Below are positions 1-9,238 of a stretch of 64,000 bases of DNA, piece after piece. This DNA comes from Acidovorax sp. T1 (GTDB taxonomy: Bacteria > Pseudomonadota > Gammaproteobacteria > Burkholderiales > Burkholderiaceae_C), in assembly GCF_002176815.1 (NCBI RefSeq), contig NZ_CP021648.1, positions 3,756,001-3,820,000 of the forward strand, in the 5' to 3' direction. A model generated the notes under the pieces. The model was not told where the DNA came from. It worked only from the letters and a program-made list of their open reading frames with translations, and made no database searches. Position 1 is the first letter of the stretch. Each line of letters begins with the position of its first letter. A program made the translations under genes and the position numbers.

Positions 1-2165
1 CCACCGCCTACATGGACGAAGCCCAGCGCTTTGACTGGCTGGTGGCCATGGACGACGGCCAGGTGCTCGCCACCGGTGCGCCCCACGAGCTGCTGGAACG
101 CACCGGCACCAGCAACCTGGAGGCCGCCTTCATCGGGCTGCTGCCCGAGGCCAAAAAACGCGGCCACCAGCCCGTGGAGATCACCCCGCTGATGCTGGGC
201 GACGACGCAGAGGTGGCCATCGAGGCGCAGGGCCTGACCATGCGCTTTGGCGACTTCGTGGCCGTGGACCATGTGGATTTCCGCATCCGCCGCGGCGAGA
301 TCTTCGGGTTTCTGGGCTCCAACGGTTGCGGCAAGTCCACCACCATGAAAATGCTCACCGGCCTCTTGCCGGCCAGCGAGGGCGAGGCCTGGCTGTTTGG
401 CCAGAAAGTGAACCCCAAAGACATCGAAACCCGCCGCCGCGTGGGCTACATGTCACAAGCGTTTTCGCTGTATGGCGAGCAGACCGTGCGGCAAAACCTG
501 GTGCTGCACGCGCGCCTGTTCCATGTGCCCGAGGCCCAGGTGCCAGGGCGCGTGCAGGCCATGGTCGAGCGCTTTGGCCTGCAGGACGAAATTGACAGCC
601 TGCCCGACGCCCTGCCCCTGGGGCTGCGCCAGCGCCTGTCGCTCGCGGTGGCCATGGTGCACCAGCCCGAGCTGCTGATCCTGGACGAACCCACCTCGGG
701 CGTGGACCCGGTGGCGCGCGACAATTTCTGGCGCCTGCTGATCGAGCTGTCGCGGCGCGACCGGGTGACCATCTTCATCTCCACCCACTTCATGAACGAG
801 GCCGAGCGCTGCGACCGCATCTCGCTGATGCACGCCGGCAAGGTGCTGGTCAGCGCCAAGCCGGCAGACATCACCGCGCAGCGCGGCGCCAGCTCGCTGG
901 AACAGGCCTTCATTGCCCACCTGGAAGAGGCCTCGGGCACTCGGCGCGCCGTGCCCGCCGAAGGCACGCCAGCGCCTGCGGCGCCCACGCCCACACCGCA
1001 CAGCGAGCCCGCCACTGCGCCCACAGGCCGCCGCCGGGGCTTCTTCAGCCTGGGCCGCGCCCTGAGCTACATGTGGCGCGAGACGCTGGAGCTGCGGCGC
1101 GACCCGGTGCGCGCCACACTGGCGCTGCTCGGAACCGCCCTGCTGATGATCATCATTGGCTACGGCATCAGCATGGACGTCGAAGACCTTAGCTATGCGG
1201 TGCTGGACCAGGACCAGACCACGCTGAGCCAGAACTACACGCTCAACCTCGCGGGCTCGCGCTACTTCATTGAAAAGCCGCCCCTTCGCAGCCACGCAGA
1301 GCTGGACCAGCGCATGCGCAGCGGCGAGCTGGCCCTGGCCATCGAGATTCCACCGGGCTTCGCGCGCGACCTGCAGCATGGCCGGTCGGTGCAGGTGGCC
1401 GCCTGGGTGGATGGCGCCATGCCCATGCGCGCGGAAACCGTGCGCGGCTATATCAGCGCCATGCACCAGATGTGGCTGGCAGACCAGGCGCAGCACCGGC
1501 TGGGTGTGCGGCTGGCGGCGGCCAGCTCGGTCGAGACCCGCTTTCGCTACAACCCCGACGTGAAAAGCCTGCCCGCCATGGTGCCGGCCGTGATTCCGCT
1601 GCTGCTGATGCTGATACCGGCCATGCTCACGGCGCTGTCGGTGGTGCGCGAAAAAGAGCTGGGATCGATCATCAACCTGTATGTCACACCCGTCACACGG
1701 GCCGAGTTTCTGCTGGGCAAGCAGCTGCCCTACATCGTGCTGGCCATGTTCAACTTTCTGCTCATGACCGCGATGGCCGTCACGGTGTTCGATGTGCCGC
1801 TCAAGGGCAGCTTTGCCACGCTGGCGCTCGCGGCGCTGGTGTTCGTGGTGTCGTCCACGGGCATTGGCCTGCTGGCCTCCACCTTTACCCGCAGCCAGAT
1901 TTCGGCGATGTTCGTCACCATGATCGGCACGCTGATCCCTTCCATCCAGTATGCGGGGCTGATCAACCCGGTGTCCTCGCTCGAAGGCGTGGGCGCCTTC
2001 GTGGGGCGCATTTTTCCGGCCACGCATTTCCTGACCATCAGCCGGGGCGTTTTCAGCAAGGCGCTGGACCTGGGCAGCCTGCTGCCTTCGTTCTGGCCCT
2101 TGCTGATCGCCGCGCCGGTCATCGTCGGCACGGCCATCTTGCTGCTGCGAAAGCAGGAGTCCTGA
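1..2165 (+). CDS. RbbA-type ABC transporter, ATPase-permease fusion (5' end outside window)
   Basis: This is a fused ABC exporter whose reading frame is already open at base 3, so the start lies upstream. The first residues ([12 protein letters not shown]) look like the D/H-loop end of a first ATPase domain. A second complete ATPase follows, with Walker [10 protein letters not shown] at nt 315-341, an atypical signature [10 protein letters not shown] in place of LSGGQ, and Walker [11 protein letters not shown]. From about nt 1060 an ABC-2 permease begins, with a first membrane helix, a large periplasmic loop and a C-terminal helix cluster. Two ATPases plus a permease is the RbbA/YhiH architecture. 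The permease gene follows after 2 bases, so both probably form one inner-membrane exporter. The substrate cannot be read from the sequence. Confidence 0.88.
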   Translation, partial: TAYMDEAQRFDWLVAMDDGQVLATGAPHELLERTGTSNLEAAFIGLLPEAKKRGHQPVEITPLMLGDDAEVAIEAQGLTMRFGDFVAVDHVDFRIRRGEIFGFLGSNGCGKSTTMKMLTGLLPASEGEAWLFGQKVNPKDIETRRRVGYMSQAFSLYGEQTVRQNLVLHARLFHVPEAQVPGRVQAMVERFGLQDEIDSLPDALPLGLRQRLSLAVAMVHQPELLILDEPTSGVDPVARDNFWRLLIELSRRDRVTIFISTHFMNEAERCDRISLMHAGKVLVSAKPADITAQRGASSLEQAFIAHLEEASGTRRAVPAEGTPAPAAPTPTPHSEPATAPTGRRRGFFSLGRALSYMWRETLELRRDPVRATLALLGTALLMIIIGYGISMDVEDLSYAVLDQDQTTLSQNYTLNLAGSRYFIEKPPLRSHAELDQRMRSGELALAIEIPPGFARDLQHGRSVQVAAWVDGAMPMRAETVRGYISAMHQMWLADQAQHRLGVRLAAASSVETRFRYNPDVKSLPAMVPAVIPLLLMLIPAMLTALSVVREKELGSIINLYVTPVTRAEFLLGKQLPYIVLAMFNFLLMTAMAVTVFDVPLKGSFATLALAALVFVVSSTGIGLLASTFTRSQISAMFVTMIGTLIPSIQYAGLINPVSSLEGVGAFVGRIFPATHFLTISRGVFSKALDLGSLLPSFWPLLIAAPVIVGTAILLLRKQES

Positions 2166-2167
2166 GC

Positions 2168-3298
2168 ATGCACGCTGCATCCATTGCCAACATCTGGCGC
2201 CTGGGGATCAAGGAACTGTGGAGCCTGGTGCGCGACCCCATGATGCTGGTGTTGATCGTCTACACCTTCACGGTGTCGATCTACGTAGCTGCCACGGCCA
2301 TGCCCGAGAGCCTGCACAAGGCCGCCATCGCCATCGTGGACGAGGACGACTCGCCCCTGTCGGCGCGCATCGTGGCCAGCTTCTACCCGCCGCACTTCAC
2401 CACCCCGCGCCTGATCACGCTGGCCGAGATGGATGCCGGCATGGACAACGGCACCTACACCTTTGTGCTCGACATCCCGCCCAACTTCCAGCGCGAGGTG
2501 CTGGCCGGGCTCGCCCCCGCGGTGCAGCTCAATGTGGACGCCACGCGCATGAGCCAGGCGTTCACCGGCAGCGGCTATATCCAGCAGATCGTGGCGGGCG
2601 AGGTCAACGAGTTCGTGCAGCGCCACCGCAGCGGCGCGCCGCTGCCGGTCGACCTGAACGTGCGCATGCGCTTCAACCCGAACCTCGAACAGGCCTGGTT
2701 CGGCTCGCTGATGGAGATCATCAACAACGTCACCATGCTGTCCATCATCCTGACGGGCGCGGCGCTGATCCGCGAGCGCGAGCACGGCACCATCGAGCAT
2801 TTGCTGGTCATGCCCGTGACGCCCGGCGAGATCATGCTGGCCAAGGTGTGGTCCATGGGGCTGGTGGTGCTGCTGGCGGCGCTGGTGGCGCTGGTGTTCG
2901 TGGTGCAGGGCGTCCTCAAGGTGCCGGTGCAGGGCTCGGTGCTGCTGTTCATGGTGCTGTCGGCGCTGCACCTGTTTGCCACCACCTCCATGGGCATCTT
3001 CCTGGCCACCGTGGCCCGCTCCATGCCGCAGTTCGGCATGTTGCTGGTGCTGACCCTTTTGCCGCTGCAAATGCTGTCGGGTGGCGTCACGCCGCGCGAG
3101 AGCATGCCTGAATTCGTGCAACAGGTGATGCTGGCCGCGCCGACCACGCATTTTGTGGCGGGCGCGCAGGCCATCCTGTACCGAGGTGCCGGCCTCGACA
3201 TGGTCTGGCCACAGTTGCTGGCCATACTGGCCATTGGCGGTGTGCTGTTCACCGTCTCGCTGGCCCGTTTTCGCAAAACCATCAGCCAGATGGCCTGA
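2168..3298 (+). CDS. ABC-2 type transporter permease (YhhJ-like)
   Basis: This is a 376-residue inner-membrane permease starting 2 bases after the ATPase-permease gene. It has one N-terminal helix (near LVRDPMMLVLIVYTF), a periplasmic region of about 150 residues, and five to six C-terminal helices with the ABC-2 hallmark LIREREHGTIEHLL. The neighbouring fusion gene shows the same layout ([14 protein letters not shown]), as expected for paired YhiH/YhhJ-type half-permeases. It very likely forms a heterodimer with its neighbour. The ATG at 2168 is chosen because it immediately follows the upstream stop codon, whereas the longer open frame overlaps the upstream gene. Confidence 0.88.
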   Translation: MHAASIANIWRLGIKELWSLVRDPMMLVLIVYTFTVSIYVAATAMPESLHKAAIAIVDEDDSPLSARIVASFYPPHFTTPRLITLAEMDAGMDNGTYTFVLDIPPNFQREVLAGLAPAVQLNVDATRMSQAFTGSGYIQQIVAGEVNEFVQRHRSGAPLPVDLNVRMRFNPNLEQAWFGSLMEIINNVTMLSIILTGAALIREREHGTIEHLLVMPVTPGEIMLAKVWSMGLVVLLAALVALVFVVQGVLKVPVQGSVLLFMVLSALHLFATTSMGIFLATVARSMPQFGMLLVLTLLPLQMLSGGVTPRESMPEFVQQVMLAAPTTHFVAGAQAILYRGAGLDMVWPQLLAILAIGGVLFTVSLARFRKTISQMA

Positions 3299-3324
3299 CC
3301 ATTCACAACATCCTCCGGAGTCTC

Positions 3325-4770
3325 ATGCCAGAAATCCTGCCCGCCCCCCTTCCAGCGCACAGCACCGGCAACGACCTGGGCACCGTGCGCAACCGCACCT
3401 TCGACGAGATCGCGGTGGGCGACACCGCCTCGTTCGAGCGCACGCTCAGCACCGAAGACATCCAGCTGTTTGCCGTGCTCTCGGGCGACGTGAACCCGCA
3501 GCACCTGGACGCGGAATACGCCGCCTCCACGCGCTTTCAGGGCGTCATTGCCCACGGCATGCTGGGCGGCGCACTGATCTCGGCGGTGCTGGGCACGCGC
3601 CTGCCCGGCCCCGGCACCATCTACCTGGGGCAGACGCTGAAATTCCTCGCACCCGTACGCGTGGGGGACACCCTGCATGTCAGCGTGACCGTGACCGCAC
3701 GCGACGAGGCCAAAAAACGCCTCCAACTCGCCTGCAGCTGCACCAACCAGGACGGCGTGGCCGTGATCCGTGGCGAGGCCGATGTGATTGCCCCCACCGA
3801 GCGCATCGAGCGCGCCCGCACCACGCTACCCGAGGTGCGCCTGACCGTCAACGGCGACGGCCTGCACCGGCTGCTGGACCATGTGCGCCCGATGGGCGCA
3901 ATCCCCATGGCGGTGGTGCACCCCTGCGATGCGCTGAGCCTTTCGGGCACACTGGACGCACGCGCGGCCGGGCTCATCACCCCGGTGCTGATTGGCCCGC
4001 GTGCGCGCATTCTGGCGGTGGCGCAGGCCAACGGCCTCGACATCTCGGACATCGACATCGAAGACGTGCCCCACAGCCATGCCGCCGCCGCGCGCGCGGT
4101 GGAGCTGGTGGCCCAGGGGCGTGTGGAGGCCCTCATGAAAGGCAGCCTGCACACCGACGAGCTCATGGCCGCCGTGGTGGCCAGCGGCACCGGCCTGCGC
4201 ACCAAGCGGCGCATCAGCCACTGCTACCTGATGCAGACCCCGGCCTACCCGCGCCCCTTCATCATCACCGACGCCGCCATCAACATCGCACCCACGCTGG
4301 ACGACAAGGCCGACATCGTGCGCAACGCCATCGACCTGGCCCATTCCATCGGCGTGGCCGAGCCGCGCGTGGCCATCCTGGCAGCGGTGGAAACCATCAA
4401 CCCGCACATGCCAGCCACGCTGGACGCGGCCGCGCTGTGCAAGATGGCCGACCGCGGCCAGATCACCGGCGCCCTGCTCGACGGGCCGCTGGCCTTCGAC
4501 AACGCCGTGTCGATGGCGGCCGCGCACACCAAGGGCATCGTCTCCGAAGTCGCAGGCCGGGCCGACATTCTGGTGGTGCCCGACCTGGAAAGCGGCAACA
4601 TGCTGGCCAAGCAGCTCGAATTCATGGGCAGCGCGGCCAGCGCCGGCATTGTGCTGGGCGCGCGCGTGCCCATCGTGCTCACCAGCCGCGCCGATTCGCG
4701 CGAGACCCGCATCGCCTCTTGCGCCGTGGCCGTGCTGCTGGCGCACCGCTACAAGGTGTTGCCGCCATGA
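3325..4770 (+). CDS. Bifunctional MaoC-like enoyl-CoA hydratase / phosphate acetyltransferase
   Basis: The protein has 481 residues. Residues about 20-155 form a MaoC hot-dog domain containing FAVLSGDVNPQHLD, the D...H hydratase motif. Residues about 175-475 form a phosphate acetyl/butyryl-transferase domain (MKGSLHTDELM, LLDGPLAFDNAVS). This fusion is a recognised proteobacterial family. It would hydrate enoyl-CoA and exchange CoA for phosphate to give acyl phosphate. The stop overlaps the acetate kinase start (ATGA), so the acyl phosphate is probably passed to AckA to make ATP. A Shine-Dalgarno-like CTCCGGAG lies just upstream of the ATG. Confidence 0.9.
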   Translation: MPEILPAPLPAHSTGNDLGTVRNRTFDEIAVGDTASFERTLSTEDIQLFAVLSGDVNPQHLDAEYAASTRFQGVIAHGMLGGALISAVLGTRLPGPGTIYLGQTLKFLAPVRVGDTLHVSVTVTARDEAKKRLQLACSCTNQDGVAVIRGEADVIAPTERIERARTTLPEVRLTVNGDGLHRLLDHVRPMGAIPMAVVHPCDALSLSGTLDARAAGLITPVLIGPRARILAVAQANGLDISDIDIEDVPHSHAAAARAVELVAQGRVEALMKGSLHTDELMAAVVASGTGLRTKRRISHCYLMQTPAYPRPFIITDAAINIAPTLDDKADIVRNAIDLAHSIGVAEPRVAILAAVETINPHMPATLDAAALCKMADRGQITGALLDGPLAFDNAVSMAAAHTKGIVSEVAGRADILVVPDLESGNMLAKQLEFMGSAASAGIVLGARVPIVLTSRADSRETRIASCAVAVLLAHRYKVLPP

Positions 4771-5966
4771 GCGACCTGGTCCTCGTGCTCAACTGCGGCT
4801 CGTCGAGCATCAAGTTCGCGCTGTTTGACGCCAGCGTGCAGCCGCTGCCGCGCCAGCCTCTGTGGAACGGCAAGGTCGAGGGCATCACCGGCCCCGCCCC
4901 CACCTTTGGCGAAACCGGCATGGTGCCCGGCCCGGTGGTGCTGGACAGCGCCCAGCCCTACCATGCCGCGCTGGAGCACATCCGCGCGCGTGTTCTGGCC
5001 CGTGTGGCGCGCCTGGGCAGCCGCCGCATCGCCGCCGTGGCGCACCGCGTGGTGCACGGCGGCGCCAAATACTTCGACCCGGTGCGCGTGGACGCCACCG
5101 TGCTGGCCGACCTCAAGACCTACATCCCGCTGGCGCCGCTGCACCAGCCGTTCGCGCTGGAAGCCATCGAGGCGCTGCTGGCCACCGCGCCCGGCCTGCC
5201 CCAGGTGGCCTGCTTTGACACGGCCTTCCACCACACGCTGCCCGATGTCGAGAAGATGCTGCCCCTGCCCTATGGCGCCTGGGAGCGCGGCCTGCGCCGC
5301 TATGGCTTTCACGGCCTTTCATACGAGTTCATGTCGGTCGCGCTGGCCGAGCGCCATGGCGATGCCGCGCGCGGCCGCACCATCGTGGCCCACCTGGGCA
5401 GCGGTGCCAGCCTGTGCGCCATGGAGGGCCTGCGCAGCGTGGCCACCACCATGGGTTTTTCGGCGCTCGACGGGCTGATGATGGGCACGCGCTGCGGCGC
5501 GCTCGATCCCGGCGCCGTGCTGTACCTGATGGAGATCGAAAAACTCACGCTCGAACAGGTGGGCCATGTGCTGTACCACGAGTCGGGGCTGCTGGGCCTG
5601 TCGGGCGTGTCGTCCGACCCGCGCGTGCTGCTGCAGCAAGAGGCCGGCAACAAACGCGTACAGGCCGCGCTGGCCCTGTATGTGCGGCGCATCGTGCGCG
5701 AGATCGGCGCCATGACCGCTGTGCTGGGCGGGCTGGACATGCTGGTCTTCACCGCCGGCATTGGCGAGCACAATGCCATCCTGCGCGAGCGCATCTGCCG
5801 CGAGCTGGCCTTCCTGGGCGTGGCGCTGGATGCCGACGCCAACGCGCTGAACGCGCCCCTCGTCTCGCCCGCCGCCAGCCGCGTGCAGGTGGCGGTGGAG
5901 CCCACCAATGAAGAATGGATCGCCGCCTGGCGCACCCTCGCGCTGGTCGGCTTGCCCAGCCACTGA
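4767..5966 (+). CDS. ackA: Acetate kinase
   Basis: This is a 399-residue cytoplasmic kinase of the ASKHA fold that interconverts acetyl phosphate plus ADP with acetate plus ATP. The phosphate-1 signature VLNCGSSSIKFALF is at the N-terminus, RYGFHGLSYEF lies mid-protein, AHLGSGASLCA is the second phosphate loop, and VFTAGIGEHNAILRE is the C-terminal motif. Length is normal for the family. It overlaps the MaoC-Pta gene by 4 bases, so the two are translationally coupled. Because the partner carries a MaoC domain, the physiological acyl group could be longer than acetyl; that is inference. Confidence 0.94.
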   Translation: MSDLVLVLNCGSSSIKFALFDASVQPLPRQPLWNGKVEGITGPAPTFGETGMVPGPVVLDSAQPYHAALEHIRARVLARVARLGSRRIAAVAHRVVHGGAKYFDPVRVDATVLADLKTYIPLAPLHQPFALEAIEALLATAPGLPQVACFDTAFHHTLPDVEKMLPLPYGAWERGLRRYGFHGLSYEFMSVALAERHGDAARGRTIVAHLGSGASLCAMEGLRSVATTMGFSALDGLMMGTRCGALDPGAVLYLMEIEKLTLEQVGHVLYHESGLLGLSGVSSDPRVLLQQEAGNKRVQAALALYVRRIVREIGAMTAVLGGLDMLVFTAGIGEHNAILRERICRELAFLGVALDADANALNAPLVSPAASRVQVAVEPTNEEWIAAWRTLALVGLPSH

Positions 5967-5998
5967 AATCACCCTTTCACTTTCGCCAAGAGTTCCCC

Positions 5999-6472
5999 AT
6001 GTACGAAAAAATCCTGGTTCCCTTCGACGGCAGCCCCACCTCGGAACAAGCCCTGAAAGAAGCCGCCGGCCTGGCGCTGAAATTGGGCGCGCAGGTGCGC
6101 CTGCTGCACATCATCGATCCGCTGACACACGCGGTCGGCTTTGTGCGCCCCGAGGTCTACCGAAGCGACTTCCTCCCCGCAGCCATGAAAGCGGCCGAGT
6201 CCATGCTGCGCACGGCCTGCGAACAACTCACCGCGCAAGGCATCCAGGCCGAAATCTGCCTGCTGGAGAACCTGGACGCCCAGGTGGCACAACTCGTGAT
6301 CGACGAAGCCCGGCAATGGGGCGCCAGCCTGATCGTGCTGGGCACCCAGGGACGGCGAGGCATGGCGCGCATGTTCCTGGGCAGCGATGCCGAGCAGGTA
6401 GCGCGCACCGCCCCCGTGCCAGTGCTGCTGGTGCGCCTGCCCGCCGACGCGCAACCTGCCGCGTCCGTCTGA
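5999..6472 (+). CDS. Universal stress protein, UspA family
   Basis: The protein has 157 residues and a single Usp domain. It begins MYEKILVPFDGSPTS, and its C-terminal half carries the ATP-binding pattern G-2x-G-9x-G(S/T) in the stretch LGTQGRRGMARMFLGSD. It is a cytoplasmic protein of the ATP-binding UspA subgroup. It follows ackA by 32 bases in the same direction, as Usp genes often accompany acetate or acyl-phosphate metabolism. The ATG at 5999 is preferred over an upstream in-frame start because the residues before MYEKIL do not resemble the family. Confidence 0.9.
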   Translation: MYEKILVPFDGSPTSEQALKEAAGLALKLGAQVRLLHIIDPLTHAVGFVRPEVYRSDFLPAAMKAAESMLRTACEQLTAQGIQAEICLLENLDAQVAQLVIDEARQWGASLIVLGTQGRRGMARMFLGSDAEQVARTAPVPVLLVRLPADAQPAASV

Positions 6473-6526
6473 GCGCGGCTCGGGCGATGGGGGCGATGTG
6501 GCTGCTAGCATCCCCCTCCTGATGCA

Positions 6527-7123
6527 ATGCCCCGGAGTTTCCGCGTGATCCCCACCCCATCTGGCGCCCCCCGCGACCCGGTCGATGTGACCGATGCCAC
6601 ACCGCGCGCCCCCAGCACGCCGCCGCCGCGGCGCCCCAGCGCCGCTTTCATGCTGCAGCACCCGGCGCACTGCCTTGCGCTGGGCTTTGGCGCGGGCCTG
6701 AGCCCCAAGGCGCCCGGCACCGTGGGCACCCTGTGGGCCTGGCTGGCCTTTCTGGTGCTGCAGCACTGGCTGGATGCGCAGCAGCTGGGCCTGCTGATCG
6801 GCGCTGGCACGCTGGTGGGCTGGTGGGCCTGCACCGTCACCGCGCGGCACATGGGCGTTTCCGACCCCGGCAGCATCGTCTGGGACGAGGTCGTGGCCTT
6901 CTGGCTGGTGCTGTGGCTGGCCATGCCCATGGGGTTCTGGGGCCAGGCCGTGGCGTTTGCCCTGTTCCGCTTTTTCGATGCCGCCAAGCCCGGGCCCGTG
7001 GGCTGGGCCGACCAGCTGTTCAAGGGCTTTGGCTGGCGCGGCGGCTGGGGCATTTTGTTCGACGATTTCGTGGCGGCGTTCTGTACGCTGCTGGCGATTG
7101 CGCTGTGGAGGTTCTTCTGGTGA
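6527..7123 (+). CDS. pgpA: Phosphatidylglycerophosphatase A
   Basis: This is a 198-residue membrane phosphatase that dephosphorylates phosphatidylglycerophosphate to phosphatidylglycerol at the inner membrane. The core GFGAGLSPKAPGTVGTLWAW and the acidic motif SIVWDEVVAFW are PgpA hallmarks, and four hydrophobic segments are visible. About 35 N-terminal residues rich in proline and alanine precede the conserved domain, so the true start could be internal, for example the GTG at 6545. The 3' end overlaps the next gene by 4 bases. Confidence 0.9.
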   Translation: MPRSFRVIPTPSGAPRDPVDVTDATPRAPSTPPPRRPSAAFMLQHPAHCLALGFGAGLSPKAPGTVGTLWAWLAFLVLQHWLDAQQLGLLIGAGTLVGWWACTVTARHMGVSDPGSIVWDEVVAFWLVLWLAMPMGFWGQAVAFALFRFFDAAKPGPVGWADQLFKGFGWRGGWGILFDDFVAAFCTLLAIALWRFFW

Positions 7124-7644
7124 GCGTCCCATCACTATCAAAAAATGAGCTACCATCGCTTGCCACACAAGCGCAAGAGGCCATTTTGATGGATATTTCA
7201 CGCCAGCTGCTGGCGCGCGGCTGGATGCTGGCCACCGCCGAAAGCTGCACCGGCGGCCTGATCGCCGCTGCCTGCACCGACCTGGCGGGCTCCAGCCAGT
7301 GGTTCGAACGCGGCTTTGTCACCTATTCCAACGCCGCCAAGACCGAGCTGCTGGGCGTGCCCGCCACGCTGATTGAGCAGCATGGCGCCGTCAGCGAGCC
7401 CGTGGCCCGCGCCATGGCCGAAGGCGCCGTGGCCCACGCGCACGCCCAGGTAGCGGTGGCTGTGACCGGCGTGGCCGGCCCCACGGGCGGCAGCGCCGAC
7501 AAGCCCGTGGGCACGGTGTGGTTTGGCTGGTGCGTGGGCGGACAGACGCACAGCGAGGTGCGGCACTTTGCCGGTGACCGCGCCGCCGTGCGCACTGCCA
7601 CCGTGCGGCACGCGCTGGCGCGGCTGCAGGCGCTGCTGGCGTAG
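7120..7644 (+). CDS. pncC: CinA-family nicotinamide-nucleotide amidohydrolase
   Basis: This is a stand-alone CinA C-terminal domain (PncC), deamidating NMN to nicotinic acid mononucleotide in pyridine nucleotide salvage. TAESCTGGLIAAACTDLAGSS and the VAVTGVAGPTGGS loop are the family motifs. The GTG at 7120 overlaps pgpA by 4 bases. The ATG at 7189 (MDISRQLL) would give a 151-residue protein nearer the typical domain. The stretch between the two candidate starts is a copy of the dispersed AGCGCTTG repeat, so the extra 23 residues may be repeat-derived or untranslated. The start is therefore uncertain. Confidence 0.88.
   Translation: MSVPSLSKNELPSLATQAQEAILMDISRQLLARGWMLATAESCTGGLIAAACTDLAGSSQWFERGFVTYSNAAKTELLGVPATLIEQHGAVSEPVARAMAEGAVAHAHAQVAVAVTGVAGPTGGSADKPVGTVWFGWCVGGQTHSEVRHFAGDRAAVRTATVRHALARLQALLA
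7131..7190. repeat. Dispersed Comamonadaceae repeat, copy at pncC start
   Basis: The imperfect palindromic core GCTACCATCGCTTGCC / CAAGCGCAAGAGGCC sits between the GTG and ATG start candidates of pncC. It is related to the copies near 7.7, 8.8, 9.8, 12.4 and 21.8 kb. Compared by eye only. Confidence 0.6.
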
Positions 7645-7675
7645 CGGCCCGCGAGCACTGCGCCGAAATTCAAGC

Positions 7676-7735
7676 CAAATCAGCATCCAGCCCTTTCCTT
7701 GAAAGCGCTAGCAGCTCCTTTTTCAGGAGCAAATA
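7676..7735. repeat. Dispersed Comamonadaceae repeat, intergenic copy
   Basis: This fills most of the convergent gap between pncC and the SEC-C protein gene. It contains AAGCGCTAGCAGCTCC followed by TTTTTCAGGAGC, which can fold as a hairpin and might end transcription from either side. It belongs to the same family as the other AGCGCT repeats in the window. Confidence 0.55.
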
Positions 7736-7736
7736 T

Positions 7737-8594
7737 TTACGCCCCGTGGCACTTCTTGAACTTCTTGCCGCTGCCGCACCAGCAGGGCTCGTTGCGGCCG
7801 GGTTCGGGCAGCTTGCGCACGGTTTCGATGCGCGGGCCCATGCTTTTCCATAGCTGGCGCAGGTCGTACACGGCCCAGATGGCTTCGCCAAAGGTTTCCA
7901 CGCGGGCCTGGCTGGTGCTGGGCGGGCCGTCTTCGCTGAACATGCAGACCTCGGGCTTGCCGGTGTCGTCTTCGGTCAGGGCGACGATGCTGTCGAGCGC
8001 ATCGTCAAGCCACTTGGCAGCCTCCTTGTCGCGCGGGGCGGCCCAGTCTTCGGGCCAGTTTTCCACGGCGAACATGAAGCCCAGCGCCCACACCTGGCCA
8101 AACGAGGGAATATCCTGGCCGGCCATTTCGGCGCGCTCCTCTTCGGGCAAGCTGGCCACGGCACCGCGCATGTCCATGGCCTCGGGCTGGAAGGTGCGCT
8201 CGTCGTCCAGCGTTTCGACCGGGGCGTCGAGCTGTGCTTCGACCTCGTTCCAGCGGCGCATCCACAGCTCCAGGAACCGCGCCTGCTGCGCCGCATCGGC
8301 AAACGCCGGCAGCAAGGGCAGCGCCTCGCCTTCGGCCAGGTCGAGCGCCGAGCCATCGCCCAGCAGCATGGGCAGGTATTCCGACGGCGGGATGGGGCGG
8401 CGGCTGCAGATCAGCGCCGTCAAAAAGCCGTCGCAGAACTCCCACTGCGGGATCTCTTCGCCCCGCGTGCGCAGGTCATCGAGCAGCGTGTCGATCTCGT
8501 CGAGTTCGTCGGGGCCCAGGGCCGGGGCAGCAGATGCGGCAGACACGGCAGATGCGGCGGCGGCGTCCGTGGGTTCTTGGTGGGGGGTGTTCAT
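7737..8594 (-). CDS. UPF0149 (YecA-like) family protein with C-terminal SEC-C zinc motif
   Basis: The protein has 285 residues. An N-terminal YecA/UPF0149 helical domain (residues about 30-210, containing GFLTALICSRRPIPPSEYL) is followed by a C-terminal SEC-C metal-binding motif, NEPCWCGSGKKFKKCHG, with the CxCGSGKKFKKCH pattern of SecA and YchJ-type proteins. Function is not established. The SEC-C motif is associated with zinc binding and ribosome or SecB contacts. The ATG at 8594 is chosen over the longer open frame because the upstream residues are low-complexity and cross the intergenic region. Confidence 0.85.
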   Translation of the reverse strand: MNTPHQEPTDAAAASAVSAASAAPALGPDELDEIDTLLDDLRTRGEEIPQWEFCDGFLTALICSRRPIPPSEYLPMLLGDGSALDLAEGEALPLLPAFADAAQQARFLELWMRRWNEVEAQLDAPVETLDDERTFQPEAMDMRGAVASLPEEERAEMAGQDIPSFGQVWALGFMFAVENWPEDWAAPRDKEAAKWLDDALDSIVALTEDDTGKPEVCMFSEDGPPSTSQARVETFGEAIWAVYDLRQLWKSMGPRIETVRKLPEPGRNEPCWCGSGKKFKKCHGA

Positions 8595-8695
8595 AGCGGG
8601 GCTCCAGTCGGCGGGGCCAAAGGGCAACAAGGCTTGGGTGCTGCCCCTGGCCCCTGGCAAAGGCGGCCAGTGTAGCCGCCCGCCGGGGCAAAAAG

Positions 8696-9238
8696 TCAAG
8701 CCATCGGCAGGGCAGAAGGTGTGGTGGCCGTGCGCTCCGGCGAATCCCCGGCCCACCTGTTTTCTTCAAAAACAATAGCTGTTGCCGCATGTGCACCAAG
8801 GGCTAGAAGCCTTTTTCTCATGCAAAGAACCGCCTTGTCCTTGCTGAGCAGGATGGCGCGGTGGGCCACGGCCAGGTCGATGAAATGCTGGTCGTCGGCG
8901 TCCTTGCACACGGCGGCCACGCGCGGCGCCACATCCACCCAGCGCACCTGGGCTTCGTAGGACTGCAGCAGCGCGCTGGCGGTCAGCCCATAAAACGCCA
9001 GGCGCGGCGCAATCTGCGGATAGGCCAGCACGCGCGCCAGCTCGTCGCGCATGGGCGGCGTGGCCACCCAGCACAGCCGCTGCGCATCGAGCAGCGCACG
9101 CACGGGCGCCACGGCCGCGTCGGCAAACAGCAGCAGGTCGAGCACGATGTTGGTGTCCAGCACCAGCGCGCGCGCATCGGCACCGGGTTCGCCGCGTTCG
9201 GGCAGCGGCAGCACGCAGCGCGGGGGCTTAGCCGCCAT
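8696..9238 (-). CDS. PIN-domain putative ribonuclease (toxin-like)
   Basis: This is a 180-residue PIN domain of the COG1569-like type. The core begins ALVLDTNIVLDLLLF (first acidic residue), continues with an acidic TPPMRDELARVLAYP segment, and ends with CKDADDQHFIDLA, giving the usual cluster of Asp/Glu for metal binding. No antitoxin gene is adjacent. It overlaps the 3' end of the upstream methyltransferase gene by 11 bases, so it looks like an operon passenger. Its C-terminal part is encoded by a copy of the dispersed repeat (residues near KRLLALGAHAATAIVF). An alternative start at 9283 would add 15 residues. Confidence 0.75.
   Translation of the reverse strand: MAAKPPRCVLPLPERGEPGADARALVLDTNIVLDLLLFADAAVAPVRALLDAQRLCWVATPPMRDELARVLAYPQIAPRLAFYGLTASALLQSYEAQVRWVDVAPRVAAVCKDADDQHFIDLAVAHRAILLSKDKAVLCMRKRLLALGAHAATAIVFEENRWAGDSPERTATTPSALPMA
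8764..8822. repeat. Dispersed Comamonadaceae repeat inside the PIN gene
   Basis: The core AATAGCTGTTGCCGCATGTG / CCAAGGGCTAGAAGCCTTTT lies inside the PIN reading frame and encodes its C-terminal residues without breaking the frame. Confidence 0.6.

Noticed and set aside
1472..2167. N-terminal extension of the YhhJ-like permease into the upstream gene
   Set aside because: This part of the frame overlaps conserved permease sequence in another frame; the ATG at 2168 directly follows the upstream stop.
453..2180. Long minus-strand open frame opposite the ABC transporter gene
   Set aside because: It is a shadow caused by high GC; its His/Gln/Arg-rich translation has no domain-like pattern, while the plus strand has clear ABC motifs. 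Other long antisense frames (for example 14,943-17,807, 19,482-21,824, 49,601-50,803, 54,521-55,879) were rejected for the same reason.
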